From: Paenibacillus sp. MBLB1832 | GTDB lineage: Bacteria; Bacillota; Bacilli; Paenibacillales; NBRC-103111 | Assembly: GCF_032271945.1 (NCBI RefSeq) | Contig: NZ_CP130319.1 | Coordinates: 3,305,001 to 3,369,000 of the forward strand | Length of the DNA stretch: 64,000 nt | Direction of reading: 5' to 3' | Shown: positions 35,975 to 43,991 of the stretch, piece after piece | How the letters are laid out: each line of letters opens with the position of its first letter | Position numbering within the stretch: the first letter of the stretch is position 1 | Made by a program: the position numbers and the translations under genes | Notes under the pieces: generated by a model | What the model saw: the letters and a program-made list of their open reading frames with translations, nothing else | Told to the model about the DNA's origin: nothing | Database searches by the model: none

Positions 35975-36007
35975 CAAAAAAAACCTGATCACTTTCGCGA
36001 CCAGGTT
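35975..36007 (-). terminator. Terminator after qcrC
   Basis: Minus-strand AACCTGGTC...GATCAGGTT followed by TTTTTT, just after the qcrC stop. Confidence 0.85.
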
Positions 36008-36014
36008 CTTTGGA

Positions 36015-36905
36015 TTATTGAGTTTTTTGTTTCGATAACCATTCAGCCAATTTATCAATATCGGCATCTGTTAAGCCTTTATCAATGTTCGGCTTATACA
36101 TGGCAGGCATGTTGCCTTTACCATTTTTAATAATACCCAGAATGTCTTCTTTCGTGTGACCGTCACCTACACCTAGTAGAGCAGGTACACCCGAAGCAGG
36201 CATTCCCTTAAGTTGTGCGCCGTGACAAGCTAAGCAAGTTGCTTTCGCGTAAATCGCAGCAGCTGGATCATCAGCAGCAACGATAGCTGCCGCTTTTTTC
36301 GTTTCTTTCTTCGCGCCTTCACCAGCAGCTGCACCTTTGTTCTTGTGCATTTCTTCTTCACGCTTGATGTGCTCTGGGATAATGTTCTTCTCTTTGAGCT
36401 CAAGTTGGTAGTGACCCCAAGATGTGTACGTAAGGTATGTACAAGCAACCAAAGATAAAATCATAAGGCTTGAAGCGATTGGTCTTCTATAGAAGCGACG
36501 CTCTTTCCCTGTATCCAAGAAAGGAGCTAGAAGTAAACCACCGAAAAGTAACCCAGGAACAACTACCGCTCCAAGAACGACGTAATCTCCCGATGTGTAT
36601 GGATACTTCAGCAATTGATACATGAACAAGAAGTACCAGTCTGGCATCGGAATAAATGCGGTGTTCTTAGGATCCGCTGGATAACCAAGCGGAGCTGGGT
36701 CAGACATTACTAGAACTAACATACCTACCAGGACAACAACCCCAACCATCCACTCTTTTAGCAAAAAGTTTGGAATGAATGCCTCTGACTTACCAGGGTA
36801 AGCCGAGTAATCTCTAGGAATGAGACGTTGCTCTGGAGTTTTTTTAATTACGCGGGAATCTCCAACGTAAACGATTTTTTCATCAGACTTATGACCATGC
36901 GCCAC
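36015..36905 (-). CDS. qcrC: Menaquinol:cytochrome c reductase, cytochrome b/c fusion subunit
   Basis: 296 residues. The N-terminal half is the subunit IV-like part of cytochrome b with three membrane helices (EWMVGVVVLVGMLVLVMSD, the YVVLGAVVVPGLLFGGLLL region, SLMILSLVACTYLTY). A linker rich in Lys, Ala and Glu follows, then a C-terminal cytochrome c domain with heme motif CLACHGAQLKG and a methionine ligand near NMPAMYKPN. This fusion is characteristic of the Bacillus bc complex. Confidence 0.95.
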   Translation of the reverse strand: MAHGHKSDEKIVYVGDSRVIKKTPEQRLIPRDYSAYPGKSEAFIPNFLLKEWMVGVVVLVGMLVLVMSDPAPLGYPADPKNTAFIPMPDWYFLFMYQLLKYPYTSGDYVVLGAVVVPGLLFGGLLLAPFLDTGKERRFYRRPIASSLMILSLVACTYLTYTSWGHYQLELKEKNIIPEHIKREEEMHKNKGAAAGEGAKKETKKAAAIVAADDPAAAIYAKATCLACHGAQLKGMPASGVPALLGVGDGHTKEDILGIIKNGKGNMPAMYKPNIDKGLTDADIDKLAEWLSKQKTQ

Positions 36906-36925
36906 GCTATTCGCCCCTCCCTAAA

Positions 36926-37597
36926 TTATAGCGGTCCGGAAATACCTTGTTTGCGAATCATGAAGAAGTGTCCGGCAAGCAAAGCTAGAAGAACGCCAGG
37001 CAGGAAGAACACATGAATAGCAAAGAATCGAGTTAGTGTTTGGGCACCAACGATGCTTCCGCCTTGCAGCAATGTTTCGATGTACGGCCCAGCCAATGGT
37101 ACCGAAGCTGCAATTTTCATACCTACTTGAGTTGCAAAGTAAGCTTTGTTATCCCATGGAAGCAGGTATCCCGTAAAACCAAGACCTAACATAACGAAGA
37201 AAATGAGCATGCCTACTACCCAGTTCATTTCACGTGGAGCTTTATAAGAACCTGTGAAGAACACGCGCAGGGTATGTAAGAACATCATTACGATAACTAA
37301 ACTAGCTCCCCAGTGGTGCATACCTCTGACGATAACACCGAAAGCTACTTTATGTTGTAAGTAATCAACACTTGCATACGCATTGATAATATCAGGTGTG
37401 TAATACATCGTTAAGAACATACCTGACAAAATTTGAATGACTGTGATGAAAAACGTCAAGCCGCCAAAGCAATAAACGAATGCGGAAAAATGATGAGCAG
37501 GGTTTACGTGCTCTGGCACCTCGTGATCCGCTACATCCCTCCACATAGGCGTAATATCAAGACGTTCGTCAATCCAGTTGTATACGTTTTTAAACAT
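36926..37597 (-). CDS. qcrB: Menaquinol:cytochrome c reductase, cytochrome b6 subunit
   Basis: 223 residues, four transmembrane helices carrying the bis-heme b histidines (MHHWGASLVIV and the FAIHVFFLP region) and GYLLPWDNKAYFATQVG, part of the quinol site. Starts DERLDITPMWRDV near residue 12 as in the b6 family. Between qcrA and qcrC in one operon. Confidence 0.96.
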   Translation of the reverse strand: MFKNVYNWIDERLDITPMWRDVADHEVPEHVNPAHHFSAFVYCFGGLTFFITVIQILSGMFLTMYYTPDIINAYASVDYLQHKVAFGVIVRGMHHWGASLVIVMMFLHTLRVFFTGSYKAPREMNWVVGMLIFFVMLGLGFTGYLLPWDNKAYFATQVGMKIAASVPLAGPYIETLLQGGSIVGAQTLTRFFAIHVFFLPGVLLALLAGHFFMIRKQGISGPL

Positions 37598-37614
37598 CTG
37601 ATCGTGACGCCCCC

Positions 37615-38160
37615 TTATACTCTTGTGTTAGCATGCAGTTGTCCAACATACACGAAACCATTCTCTACTTTAGTCGTATATTCGTCTAGAGGTTTAGGCG
37701 CTACAGCAAGGTTCTTCCCATCTTGCGTATAGTGAGCACCATGACATGGACAGAAATACTGATCTTTGTATGCAGGGTTATCGTTCCAGTTAACCGTACA
37801 TCCAAGATGCTTACACGTTGGATTTAACGCAAACAGCTTACCGTCGCTGCCTTTGGAAATCCATGCTACCAACTCAGCATCGCTCTCGTACCAACCATCA
37901 ACCTGATGAACTTGGAACGTAAACGCTTGTGGTACATTTGTAATTTTACTTTCTTCGACAACTTTAACCCAATCCGATGCTGATTTCTTCTGAAGAACTG
38001 GATCAATGGCGAACCGAACCATCGGTATGATAATTCCTGCTCCCATGAATCCTCCAGCGCCACCAAGGGTATAAGAAAGAAATTGTCGACGAGACATTTC
38101 GCGTTTGGTCCCGGGTTTCTTCCCATGCTGTTCTTCTTTGTGATTGTTATGATCACTCAT
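37615..38160 (-). CDS. qcrA: Menaquinol:cytochrome c reductase, Rieske iron-sulfur subunit
   Basis: 181 residues from ATG 38160 (AGGAGGG about 11 bases upstream; the frame is open further, but that part is basic and unlike the family). KREMSRRQFLSYTLGG is a twin-arginine-like start leading into a hydrophobic anchor. The [2Fe-2S] ligands are in CKHLGC and CPCHGAHY. First gene of the qcrABC operon, with a good promoter upstream. Confidence 0.95.
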   Translation of the reverse strand: MSDHNNHKEEQHGKKPGTKREMSRRQFLSYTLGGAGGFMGAGIIIPMVRFAIDPVLQKKSASDWVKVVEESKITNVPQAFTFQVHQVDGWYESDAELVAWISKGSDGKLFALNPTCKHLGCTVNWNDNPAYKDQYFCPCHGAHYTQDGKNLAVAPKPLDEYTTKVENGFVYVGQLHANTRV

Positions 38161-38266
38161 TCTCAGGTCTACCCTCCTACATTGGCCGAAGTCCGAACCC
38201 TCTCGGACATCAGTTACCTCTATCACGTGTCGTTCGACATTACACTACATAACTAGGACATTTCTA

Positions 38267-38295
38267 ATAATAGCCTACGACTACTAGGTCGTCAA
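38267..38295 (-). promoter_or_regulatory. Sigma-A-type promoter of qcrABC
   Basis: On the minus strand TTGACG (38290-38295), a 17-base spacer and TATTAT (38267-38272), about 100 bases before qcrA. Confidence 0.7.
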
Positions 38296-38441
38296 GAATT
38301 CATAACTCCTTTTATTCATTTGAAATCTGCGCATTCGGACAAATTTTAACGAAATTGTCACAACTTTTTGGAAGCCACTTTCCTCCATTACTACCCTTAT
38401 CTTGCACATTTTTTTTCCAATAATACATGCGCTCGCCGATC

Positions 38442-38873
38442 TTAATCTACCGGGTACCAAAGTTGCTGCACTTGCCCCGTAATGCCAGCTCGAATGGCTT
38501 CCACTTGTTCAGCCCATTGATCTCGATCTACAACAATTAACAAATCTGTGTGCTTGGATGTCCACGTCAACGCTTCCTGGCATGAAGTTACGACAATGAC
38601 ATACCGAAAACCTGACTGCTTGACTTGCTGTGTTACCTTTTCTACATACTTGCTGCCATCTTCACTGATTATATAATGAAGTGCTGGATATGTAACGACT
38701 CTGCCTTTGAAAGGTATTTCAATGACCTCCATCACGTCTCTGAGATGTTCTAGGGCTGAAGTCACTTGCATGGGGTCTTCACGGCCTGTCAGCCCAGTAA
38801 TCGGCAGCAGGCATGTGTCTAGATATGGTTTCAATTCCGGCCAATCTTGTGGGGCAATGTCATTAAATTTCAA
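38442..38873 (-). CDS. ypiF: YpiF-like protein (DUF2487)
   Basis: 143 residues starting at TTG 38873, supported by GGGAGG eight bases upstream; the longer open frame upstream is unlike the family. Begins LKFNDIAPQDWPELKPYLDT, then PFKGRVVTYPALHYI and a FRYVIVVTS strand. In Bacillus ypiF stands just upstream of qcrA with ypiB, as here. Function not known. Confidence 0.8.
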   Translation of the reverse strand: MKFNDIAPQDWPELKPYLDTCLLPITGLTGREDPMQVTSALEHLRDVMEVIEIPFKGRVVTYPALHYIISEDGSKYVEKVTQQVKQSGFRYVIVVTSCQEALTWTSKHTDLLIVVDRDQWAEQVEAIRAGITGQVQQLWYPVD

Positions 38874-39059
38874 GGTGTGCGCCTCCCTATCATTTACCAA
38901 AACCACATAGGCTATGTAGGCTATGCTCAACTTGTACTTTAATCGCTTCGCAACACGACTGTCAATCAAAGCTGAGCGGATCGATCTGCAACAAAGCAAA
39001 AGAGACATGTGAATGATTCCACATGCCCTCGGTTTGAAACTTTGTATGCGCAGCGATGA

Positions 39060-39248
39060 TTACCCTCGTGATAGTAAAACCTTTAATTCAGAAGTGAGCG
39101 CCAAGAAGGTTGACTGATCTCCCTTTGCTAAAGCACGATCAATTTCCTTATAAAGATTTTCTTCTCTATATTTGCGTAAGGCATTATCCCAAATCATTTC
39201 CGCGAAAAGTGCCAGCAGCGCATCGTTAGATACATTCATTTTTCCCAT
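39060..39248 (-). CDS. Stand-alone IDEAL-domain small protein
   Basis: 62 residues from ATG 39248, with GGAGGT eight bases upstream. Nearly the whole protein is the IDEAL-type motif: ALRKYREENLYKEIDRALAK then GDQSTFLALTSELKVLL. In Bacillus this position is held by YpiB (UPF0302), about 180 residues, which ends in such a motif. Here the large N-terminal domain is absent. IDEAL motifs are often adaptor or recognition segments in Bacillota proteins; that is family knowledge, not shown here. Confidence 0.75.
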   Translation of the reverse strand: MGKMNVSNDALLALFAEMIWDNALRKYREENLYKEIDRALAKGDQSTFLALTSELKVLLSRG

Positions 39249-39427
39249 GAGACCTACCTCCAAATGTTGTCCGCGGTTTGTCAGGAGCTTTGTTTTCGCA
39301 AAAAGTGATGTGTCGATATTGGTATTCCCCAACCCGTTTACATGCTCCTAGTTCATCATATTCAGTTCGATGGTCAACGCTTCATTCAAATGCCCGTATG
39401 AACGGGAATGTGTTAGTACCTAGTTTT

Positions 39428-40546
39428 TCAAAGCAAGGCGACCTTGTCCTCATTCGCAATGCTGATCCCCTTAATGACACTTGAGCCTAATTTGGTCACT
39501 TGTATGACGGCTCCATTAGTGAGATCTTCTCCAATTCGGATCAAACCTAAGTGCATCATCATTCGAATAATGCGCTGCTCGACGATGGATTCTGAGCTAT
39601 CGTAATAGAAAGGTTTTACTAACTTGCTTAATAGCTCAACAAGCGATGCCAAGGTCACCCACTGCTCACACAATCGGTCGAGCCAACATGCTAAACTTTG
39701 AATATTCGGTATCGGATTCTTGTATAGACGTAGCCAGAAGGTATACACGTCACTCATAGTTTCCTTTTTACCATGTTGTAACCGGACTTTTCCTGTTTCT
39801 GTTAATCGTAGTGTCAAATCATGTTCACTAATCAGTTGGTGGTAATAACAATAATCATAGATCAATGAGAATCGGTTCGGATATTCCTTGAACATACGCC
39901 CATAGCCAAATCTCCACTGACCCTTGGCCACCATCTCTTCTTGCACGGATAACATTTGAAGTACTTGTTGAAGCTGCCTTTTGTACATGAACCCTTCTGT
40001 CGTTAGTGAAATGTCCTGCTGGGCAACTGCCATTAGGAAATGATAGATATCATCCACGAGAAGCATCTGCTCATCTCGATACACGGCAGGTTCATCTGTC
40101 TTCATCAACGATTGCTTAAATTGGTTCGCTAACACATCGTTGAATTTGCGCTTCAAATCCGATGGTACGTGAAATAGAAACTTGGTTTGCTGGGAGTAAC
40201 CATTAAACAACCAACCTAACTTCTTGAATTTCACAATCATATCCCTTGGATTCCATTCATCGGCACCATCTTGCCCAAATCGCGACTGTTGAACTCTAGC
40301 GATGAGTTCCTCCATACTGAATGCATTGCGAGGATCAGATAAGAGGGAATTCAGAAAACGTACGTTTTCCAAAGAAAGACTCTGAATGTGCTTCTCAAAG
40401 ATGTCTTTGCGCATGGCCGTGCTGAGGATTGATTGAATCAGTTCATTCTTGGAATGACCATTGCACTCACACTCGTAGGTCGTTGCAATGCGGCCTAATT
40501 CATGGATATCGGCATAACTGAGCATATCGGCTAGGTTCATTTCCAT
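39428..40546 (-). CDS. Unrecognised 372-residue cytosolic protein with winged-helix-like segments
   Basis: AAGGAGG seven bases before ATG 40546 shows a real gene. No membrane segment or signal peptide. The N-terminus (LADMLSYADIHELGRIATTY...HSKNELIQSIL) looks like a short SAP/Rho-N-like helical motif. The middle LLVDDIYHFLMAVAQQDISL followed by TTEGFMYKRQLQQVLQ is reminiscent of the helicase-associated N-terminal domain of XPB/Ssl2-like proteins, but no helicase motifs are present. The rest has winged-helix-like pieces (LTLRLTETGKVRL). Function unknown. Confidence 0.65.
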   Translation of the reverse strand: MEMNLADMLSYADIHELGRIATTYECECNGHSKNELIQSILSTAMRKDIFEKHIQSLSLENVRFLNSLLSDPRNAFSMEELIARVQQSRFGQDGADEWNPRDMIVKFKKLGWLFNGYSQQTKFLFHVPSDLKRKFNDVLANQFKQSLMKTDEPAVYRDEQMLLVDDIYHFLMAVAQQDISLTTEGFMYKRQLQQVLQMLSVQEEMVAKGQWRFGYGRMFKEYPNRFSLIYDYCYYHQLISEHDLTLRLTETGKVRLQHGKKETMSDVYTFWLRLYKNPIPNIQSLACWLDRLCEQWVTLASLVELLSKLVKPFYYDSSESIVEQRIIRMMMHLGLIRIGEDLTNGAVIQVTKLGSSVIKGISIANEDKVALL

Positions 40547-40672
40547 CCTGCATCCTCCTTAAAGTTTGCGAAGCAAACTAGCATCGAAAGCATTCGCTAG
40601 AGCAACATGATCGACGTCGATGTTTCTAGTAACCATTATGGGATTTTTTCCCGAAAATATTCCGCTGAAAAT

Positions 40673-40700
40673 AAAAAAACATGACTCTTAACGAGTCATG
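40673..40700 (-). terminator. Terminator after the histidine phosphatase gene
   Basis: CATGACTC-GTTAA-GAGTCATG followed by TTTTTTT on the minus strand. Confidence 0.9.
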
Positions 40701-40706
40701 CTTCGC

Positions 40707-41297
40707 TTAAATCGAAGATTCAGTTGGTGACTGCAAATGCAGTAAACAATTGTATAGCTGTAATTGCCATTGGTTTTCTGCACGTGATAATAGAGTTAAA
40801 GACGTATTCTCCAGGAATTGTTCCTGATTCAATTGCAACTCGCGAAGCACCTGAACGATGAACCCGCCGTGAGAGATCAACAGCACTTTTTTACCCTTAT
40901 AAGCGTCTAAAATGCCTGCTTCAAACGCTAACCAACGTGCCCACAGCTCGTGATCCTTCTCCTGGCCTAGCTCCTGAAGCTTCCAGTCAGCCCCCCAGCG
41001 AGCTTCACGCTCAACAGCCGTCGTACCTTCAACAAGACCGTAACTTCTCTCTCTCAACCTAACGTCCATCGCCAAAAGAGGGATACGTGATTGCTGCGCA
41101 ATAATCGAAGCAGTTTCACTAGCTCTTTTCAAATCACTGCTAATGATCCCATCCCAGCTTTCATCAGCCAATCTCAACCCGAGCAGCCGAGCCTGTTCCC
41201 GACCTTCATCCGTTAATTCGGTATCCAATTGACCTTGCAGCTTGCCAAGGCGATTCCATTCCGTACTACCGTGACGAATAAAGCCTATCGTAGTCAA
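40707..41297 (-). CDS. Histidine phosphatase family protein
   Basis: 196 residues of the phosphoglycerate-mutase-like (CobC/PhoE/GpmB) branch. The catalytic motif FIRHGSTEWN is at residues 6-15 with EGREQARLLG near 32; the second histidine is in LLISHGGFIVQVL (about 138-150). EMG-type glutamate is in LRERSYGLVEG. Probably a broad-specificity phosphatase rather than glycolytic mutase, given its length; substrate unknown. Confidence 0.85.
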   Translation of the reverse strand: MTTIGFIRHGSTEWNRLGKLQGQLDTELTDEGREQARLLGLRLADESWDGIISSDLKRASETASIIAQQSRIPLLAMDVRLRERSYGLVEGTTAVEREARWGADWKLQELGQEKDHELWARWLAFEAGILDAYKGKKVLLISHGGFIVQVLRELQLNQEQFLENTSLTLLSRAENQWQLQLYNCLLHLQSPTESSI

Positions 41298-41315
41298 TGC
41301 TCTACCTCCATTGCA

Positions 41316-41945
41316 TTAGTTCTTCGTTCGTGATAACCAATTCATAATGATAATTGTTGCAACTAACCCTAACAAGGAAACGACTAATAAATAATGCGGA
41401 TAAGAGTGAATCGGTCCCACGTGGAAACGCAAAGGCTCCATAAAGCTTGGATTGAGACTCGCTACCGCGTCGCCTAGTTTATGACCATTCATCGACTCTG
41501 TACCGCTTGACTTCAAAGCCTGTGGTGCTTCCAAATCAAAAATGGAACTATCTGCAGAAGCTACCGTGGAAGGAGGCGTGCCATCATAAACAATCGCAAA
41601 TAAGAAGCTGAATATAAACAAAGCTAAACAAAATGCGATTACAACCGTCAGGTTACGTCTCAGTTTATACGAAATGGCATACATCCGTTCCGAAACGGGA
41701 ATTCGCCAAGACTCATCCTGATAAATCCGATTCATGACTTTCCCTGAAATGACAGGTTCAAAATCGGTAAACTCCTCTTCGTTCGCGGCGGATCGGATCA
41801 GGATCATGCTCTCTTCCCAGATCTGAAATTCTTCTGCGCAAGAAGAGCAAGTAAGTAAATGCTCATCCACTGCGACTCGACGCAGGTCATCATTCGGCAA
41901 ATCCCAATAGACTCCAAATAATTCCTGGATCTCACTACAATTCAT
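41316..41945 (-). CDS. Zinc-finger anti-sigma factor (membrane)
   Basis: 209 residues encoded seven bases after the ECF sigma gene. The N-terminal zf-HC2-type domain has the HxxxCxxC motif in DEHLLTCSSCAEEF (about 28-41). One transmembrane helix is at about 98-118 (TVVIAFCLALFIFSFLFAIV) and a second near the C-terminus (YLLVVSLLGLVATIIIMNW). The external loop of about 65 residues is a possible signal-sensing part. Expected to bind and inhibit the sigma factor. The double membrane span is less common among anti-sigma factors. Confidence 0.85.
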   Translation of the reverse strand: MNCSEIQELFGVYWDLPNDDLRRVAVDEHLLTCSSCAEEFQIWEESMILIRSAANEEEFTDFEPVISGKVMNRIYQDESWRIPVSERMYAISYKLRRNLTVVIAFCLALFIFSFLFAIVYDGTPPSTVASADSSIFDLEAPQALKSSGTESMNGHKLGDAVASLNPSFMEPLRFHVGPIHSYPHYLLVVSLLGLVATIIIMNWLSRTKN

Positions 41946-41951
41946 CGCTTG

Positions 41952-42533
41952 TCATCCCTTCGATTCTTCGAATATCGGTTCACTGAAATAAGGATCCAGA
42001 TGCAGTTTGACGGATGCCCTAGCTCTAAACAGAAGCGATTTCACAGAGCTTACTGTTTGTCCTAAAATATTAGCAATTTCCTGATAATCCATCTGATCAT
42101 ACTCCCGTAAAATCAACGCGGAACGCTGCTTCTCTGGTAAGCTGTTAATCGCATCACGCACCATGGATACTTTCTCGTTCCTCAACATCGCTTGTTCTGG
42201 CATCGCATCGAAAGAGGCATGCGGCGTTAAACCGCTTTGCTCCAGCGATACTTGAACACTTTTATTTTTGCGCAGCTCACTCAATACCGTATTACGGGCA
42301 ATCGTATATAACCATGTTGAAAAAGAAGCCTCGATTTCGCGAAATGAGTGCAAACTGCGATACGCTTTATAGAATGTTTCATTACACAAATCTTCCGCAA
42401 CGGCTTCCATTTGTGTGTTTTTTAACATATGAAAGATAAATGCAAGGATTTTACGCTCGTAACGACGCATGAGCTCGTTATATAGCTGAACATTTCCATC
42501 CTTGATTTCTCTGATCAATTGGGAATCGGTCAT
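41952..42533 (-). CDS. ECF-subfamily RNA polymerase sigma factor
   Basis: 193 residues. Region 2 (YERKILAFIFHMLKNTQMEAVAEDLCNE around residues 25-52, with FSTWLYTIARNTVLSELRK) and region 4 (INSLPEKQRSALILREYDQM with the helix-turn-helix YQEIANILGQTVSSVKSLLFRAR). The partner anti-sigma factor is immediately downstream. It likely answers an envelope signal and may control itself through the promoter region upstream. Confidence 0.93.
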   Translation of the reverse strand: MTDSQLIREIKDGNVQLYNELMRRYERKILAFIFHMLKNTQMEAVAEDLCNETFYKAYRSLHSFREIEASFSTWLYTIARNTVLSELRKNKSVQVSLEQSGLTPHASFDAMPEQAMLRNEKVSMVRDAINSLPEKQRSALILREYDQMDYQEIANILGQTVSSVKSLLFRARASVKLHLDPYFSEPIFEESKG

Positions 42534-42565
42534 TACGTGGCGACCCTCCTCGCGATTCCGGGTAC

Positions 42566-42605
42566 CACTCCAACTGTTCCTATTTGTTGTACTAGTGTTG
42601 GAGTG
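42566..42605. repeat. Perfect 9-bp inverted repeat upstream of the ECF sigma gene
   Basis: CACTCCAAC at 42566-42574 and GTTGGAGTG at 42597-42605 flank 22 bases. No U tract follows, so it is not a terminator. It may be an operator or a 5'-leader hairpin of the sigma gene, about 33-72 bases upstream of its start. Confidence 0.7.
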
Positions 42606-42812
42606 AAAAGTTGCGATACAAATAAAAAAATATATGCATATTTATTGTGCAGAATATGTCCCTCGTAATACTTCTTGATTCATCGCAAAAATCCTGCTAG
42701 ATTCGACAATTTGTTGGATAAAGTTCATAATTCAGTCTTTCCGTAGTATCCAATGGACTACATGCACTCTAAGAACTATATGTTCGTTATAAGAAACTCA
42801 GAGCAAAATAAA

Positions 42813-42841
42813 CAAAAAAAAACCGCCGTAAACGGCGGTTG
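42813..42841 (-). terminator. Terminator of the polysaccharide deacetylase gene
   Basis: Minus-strand AACCGCCGT-TT-ACGGCGGTT followed by at least seven T, about 100 bases past the stop. Confidence 0.88.
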
Positions 42842-42940
42842 CACTTATGGTGCGATTATCGGATAGGAGTGGAGAGAAACCATACTGTACTTTTATTATA
42901 TGTATACGGTTTCATTCTGTCAACACTTTTTTGAAAACGT

Positions 42941-43822
42941 TTACTCGAGGTTTTTTGCTACCATTTTGGGATCATGTTGTCCCATCGCTTGATTGATTAA
43001 ATTGTTAATCGAATGCGGCCGTACATAAGGGCTCCCCGCATTAATGCGAGGAATTTGCATGGAGTCCAGATCCCGTGAAGTTAATCCAGCTTTGGTCGTG
43101 AAGGCAAACTGTATGCCCGCTTCCTGCAGTTGAGCCATGGTCGTTTCTGTATAGCTGCCAAATGGATAGGCGTACGCATCCACTTTCGTTGCAGCATTCA
43201 AGCTTGTGAGCTTCGACATACAAGACTTCGTATCATCTACGACTCGCTTCTTGTAAACATCATCTGTTTCCTGGACGCCGTTAATGAAAAGCTTATTGGA
43301 CAGCATAGGCTTACCATCTTGTGCCGCATGCAAATGGTCTGAATGACATTGAAACTCAATGTCGGGGTCATCCTGGCGTATTTGTGTAATCTCTTCAGGC
43401 GATAAAGCGGCTAACTTTGGTTTCTTAGGATCGTCCAAGTCTTTCGTAATCACAAAGTTGACGGCTGGGATTTGTAATTTTTTAAGAATAGGATATGCGT
43501 ACGTAAAAAAGCTTTCGTATCCATCGTCAAATGTCACGAGTATCGCATTATCAGGTATTTGCTTCCCATCCTGCTTGAATGCTTTGAATTGATCGAGTGT
43601 AATGAATTCGAACCCTCTGCGTTTCAAATATTGCAGCTGCCGTTTGAACAATTGTGGTGAAATCGTCACAGAGCTTGATTCCTGATCATCAAGATGATGA
43701 TAAACCAACACCGCGACTTTGTCCGTGTAAAACACATCTTTGGTACTTGCAAAAGTAGGGGAAAAATTAAGAAATACAATCAAACAAGCTAAAACACTAG
43801 CAACTAACATCCGAAATTTCAA
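42941..43822 (-). CDS. Secreted polysaccharide deacetylase (NodB domain)
   Basis: About 293 residues. Signal peptide: KFRMLVASVLACLIVFLN then FSPTFAS, cleavage likely after FAS. NodB motifs: TFDDGYES (metal and catalytic Asp), CHSDHLH (metal histidines) and AYPFGSYTET. Probably removes N-acetyl groups from peptidoglycan or a related extracellular glycan. The start is uncertain: TTG 43822 has GGGGCGG six bases upstream, while TTG 43846, ATG 43837 and ATG 43810 are in the same frame. Confidence 0.85.
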   Translation of the reverse strand: MKFRMLVASVLACLIVFLNFSPTFASTKDVFYTDKVAVLVYHHLDDQESSSVTISPQLFKRQLQYLKRRGFEFITLDQFKAFKQDGKQIPDNAILVTFDDGYESFFTYAYPILKKLQIPAVNFVITKDLDDPKKPKLAALSPEEITQIRQDDPDIEFQCHSDHLHAAQDGKPMLSNKLFINGVQETDDVYKKRVVDDTKSCMSKLTSLNAATKVDAYAYPFGSYTETTMAQLQEAGIQFAFTTKAGLTSRDLDSMQIPRINAGSPYVRPHSINNLINQAMGQHDPKMVAKNLE

Positions 43823-43915
43823 TTCAAACCGCCCCATCAACTTCAATATAAAATAGAAAAAATAAAAGTTATTATATCATGGGTCTTCAGTCCTGTGAAT
43901 CCGTTTACAAAAAAT

Positions 43916-43970
43916 AAAAAAAAGCAAGCCCCTATGCCTCTGGTCTGATCAAAGGTTAGGAGCTTGCTTA
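43916..43970 (-). terminator. Terminator closing the aro-trp-hisC-tyrA supra-operon
   Basis: AAGCAAGCTCCTA...ATAGGGGCTTGCTTTTTTT on the minus strand, about 20 bases after tyrA. Confidence 0.9.
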
Positions 43971-43991
43971 TTCAGTCTTATTGTGTAGGTA

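Larger units (their letters stand above)
42534..42940. other. 407-base gap upstream of the ECF sigma gene
   Basis: No gene was found here. It contains a 9-base inverted repeat (42566-42605), an AT-rich stretch, and the deacetylase terminator near 42813-42841. A GCAACTTTT element near 42607-42616 on the minus strand resembles the AAC-type -35 of ECF-dependent promoters, but the -10 is uncertain. Confidence 0.4.
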
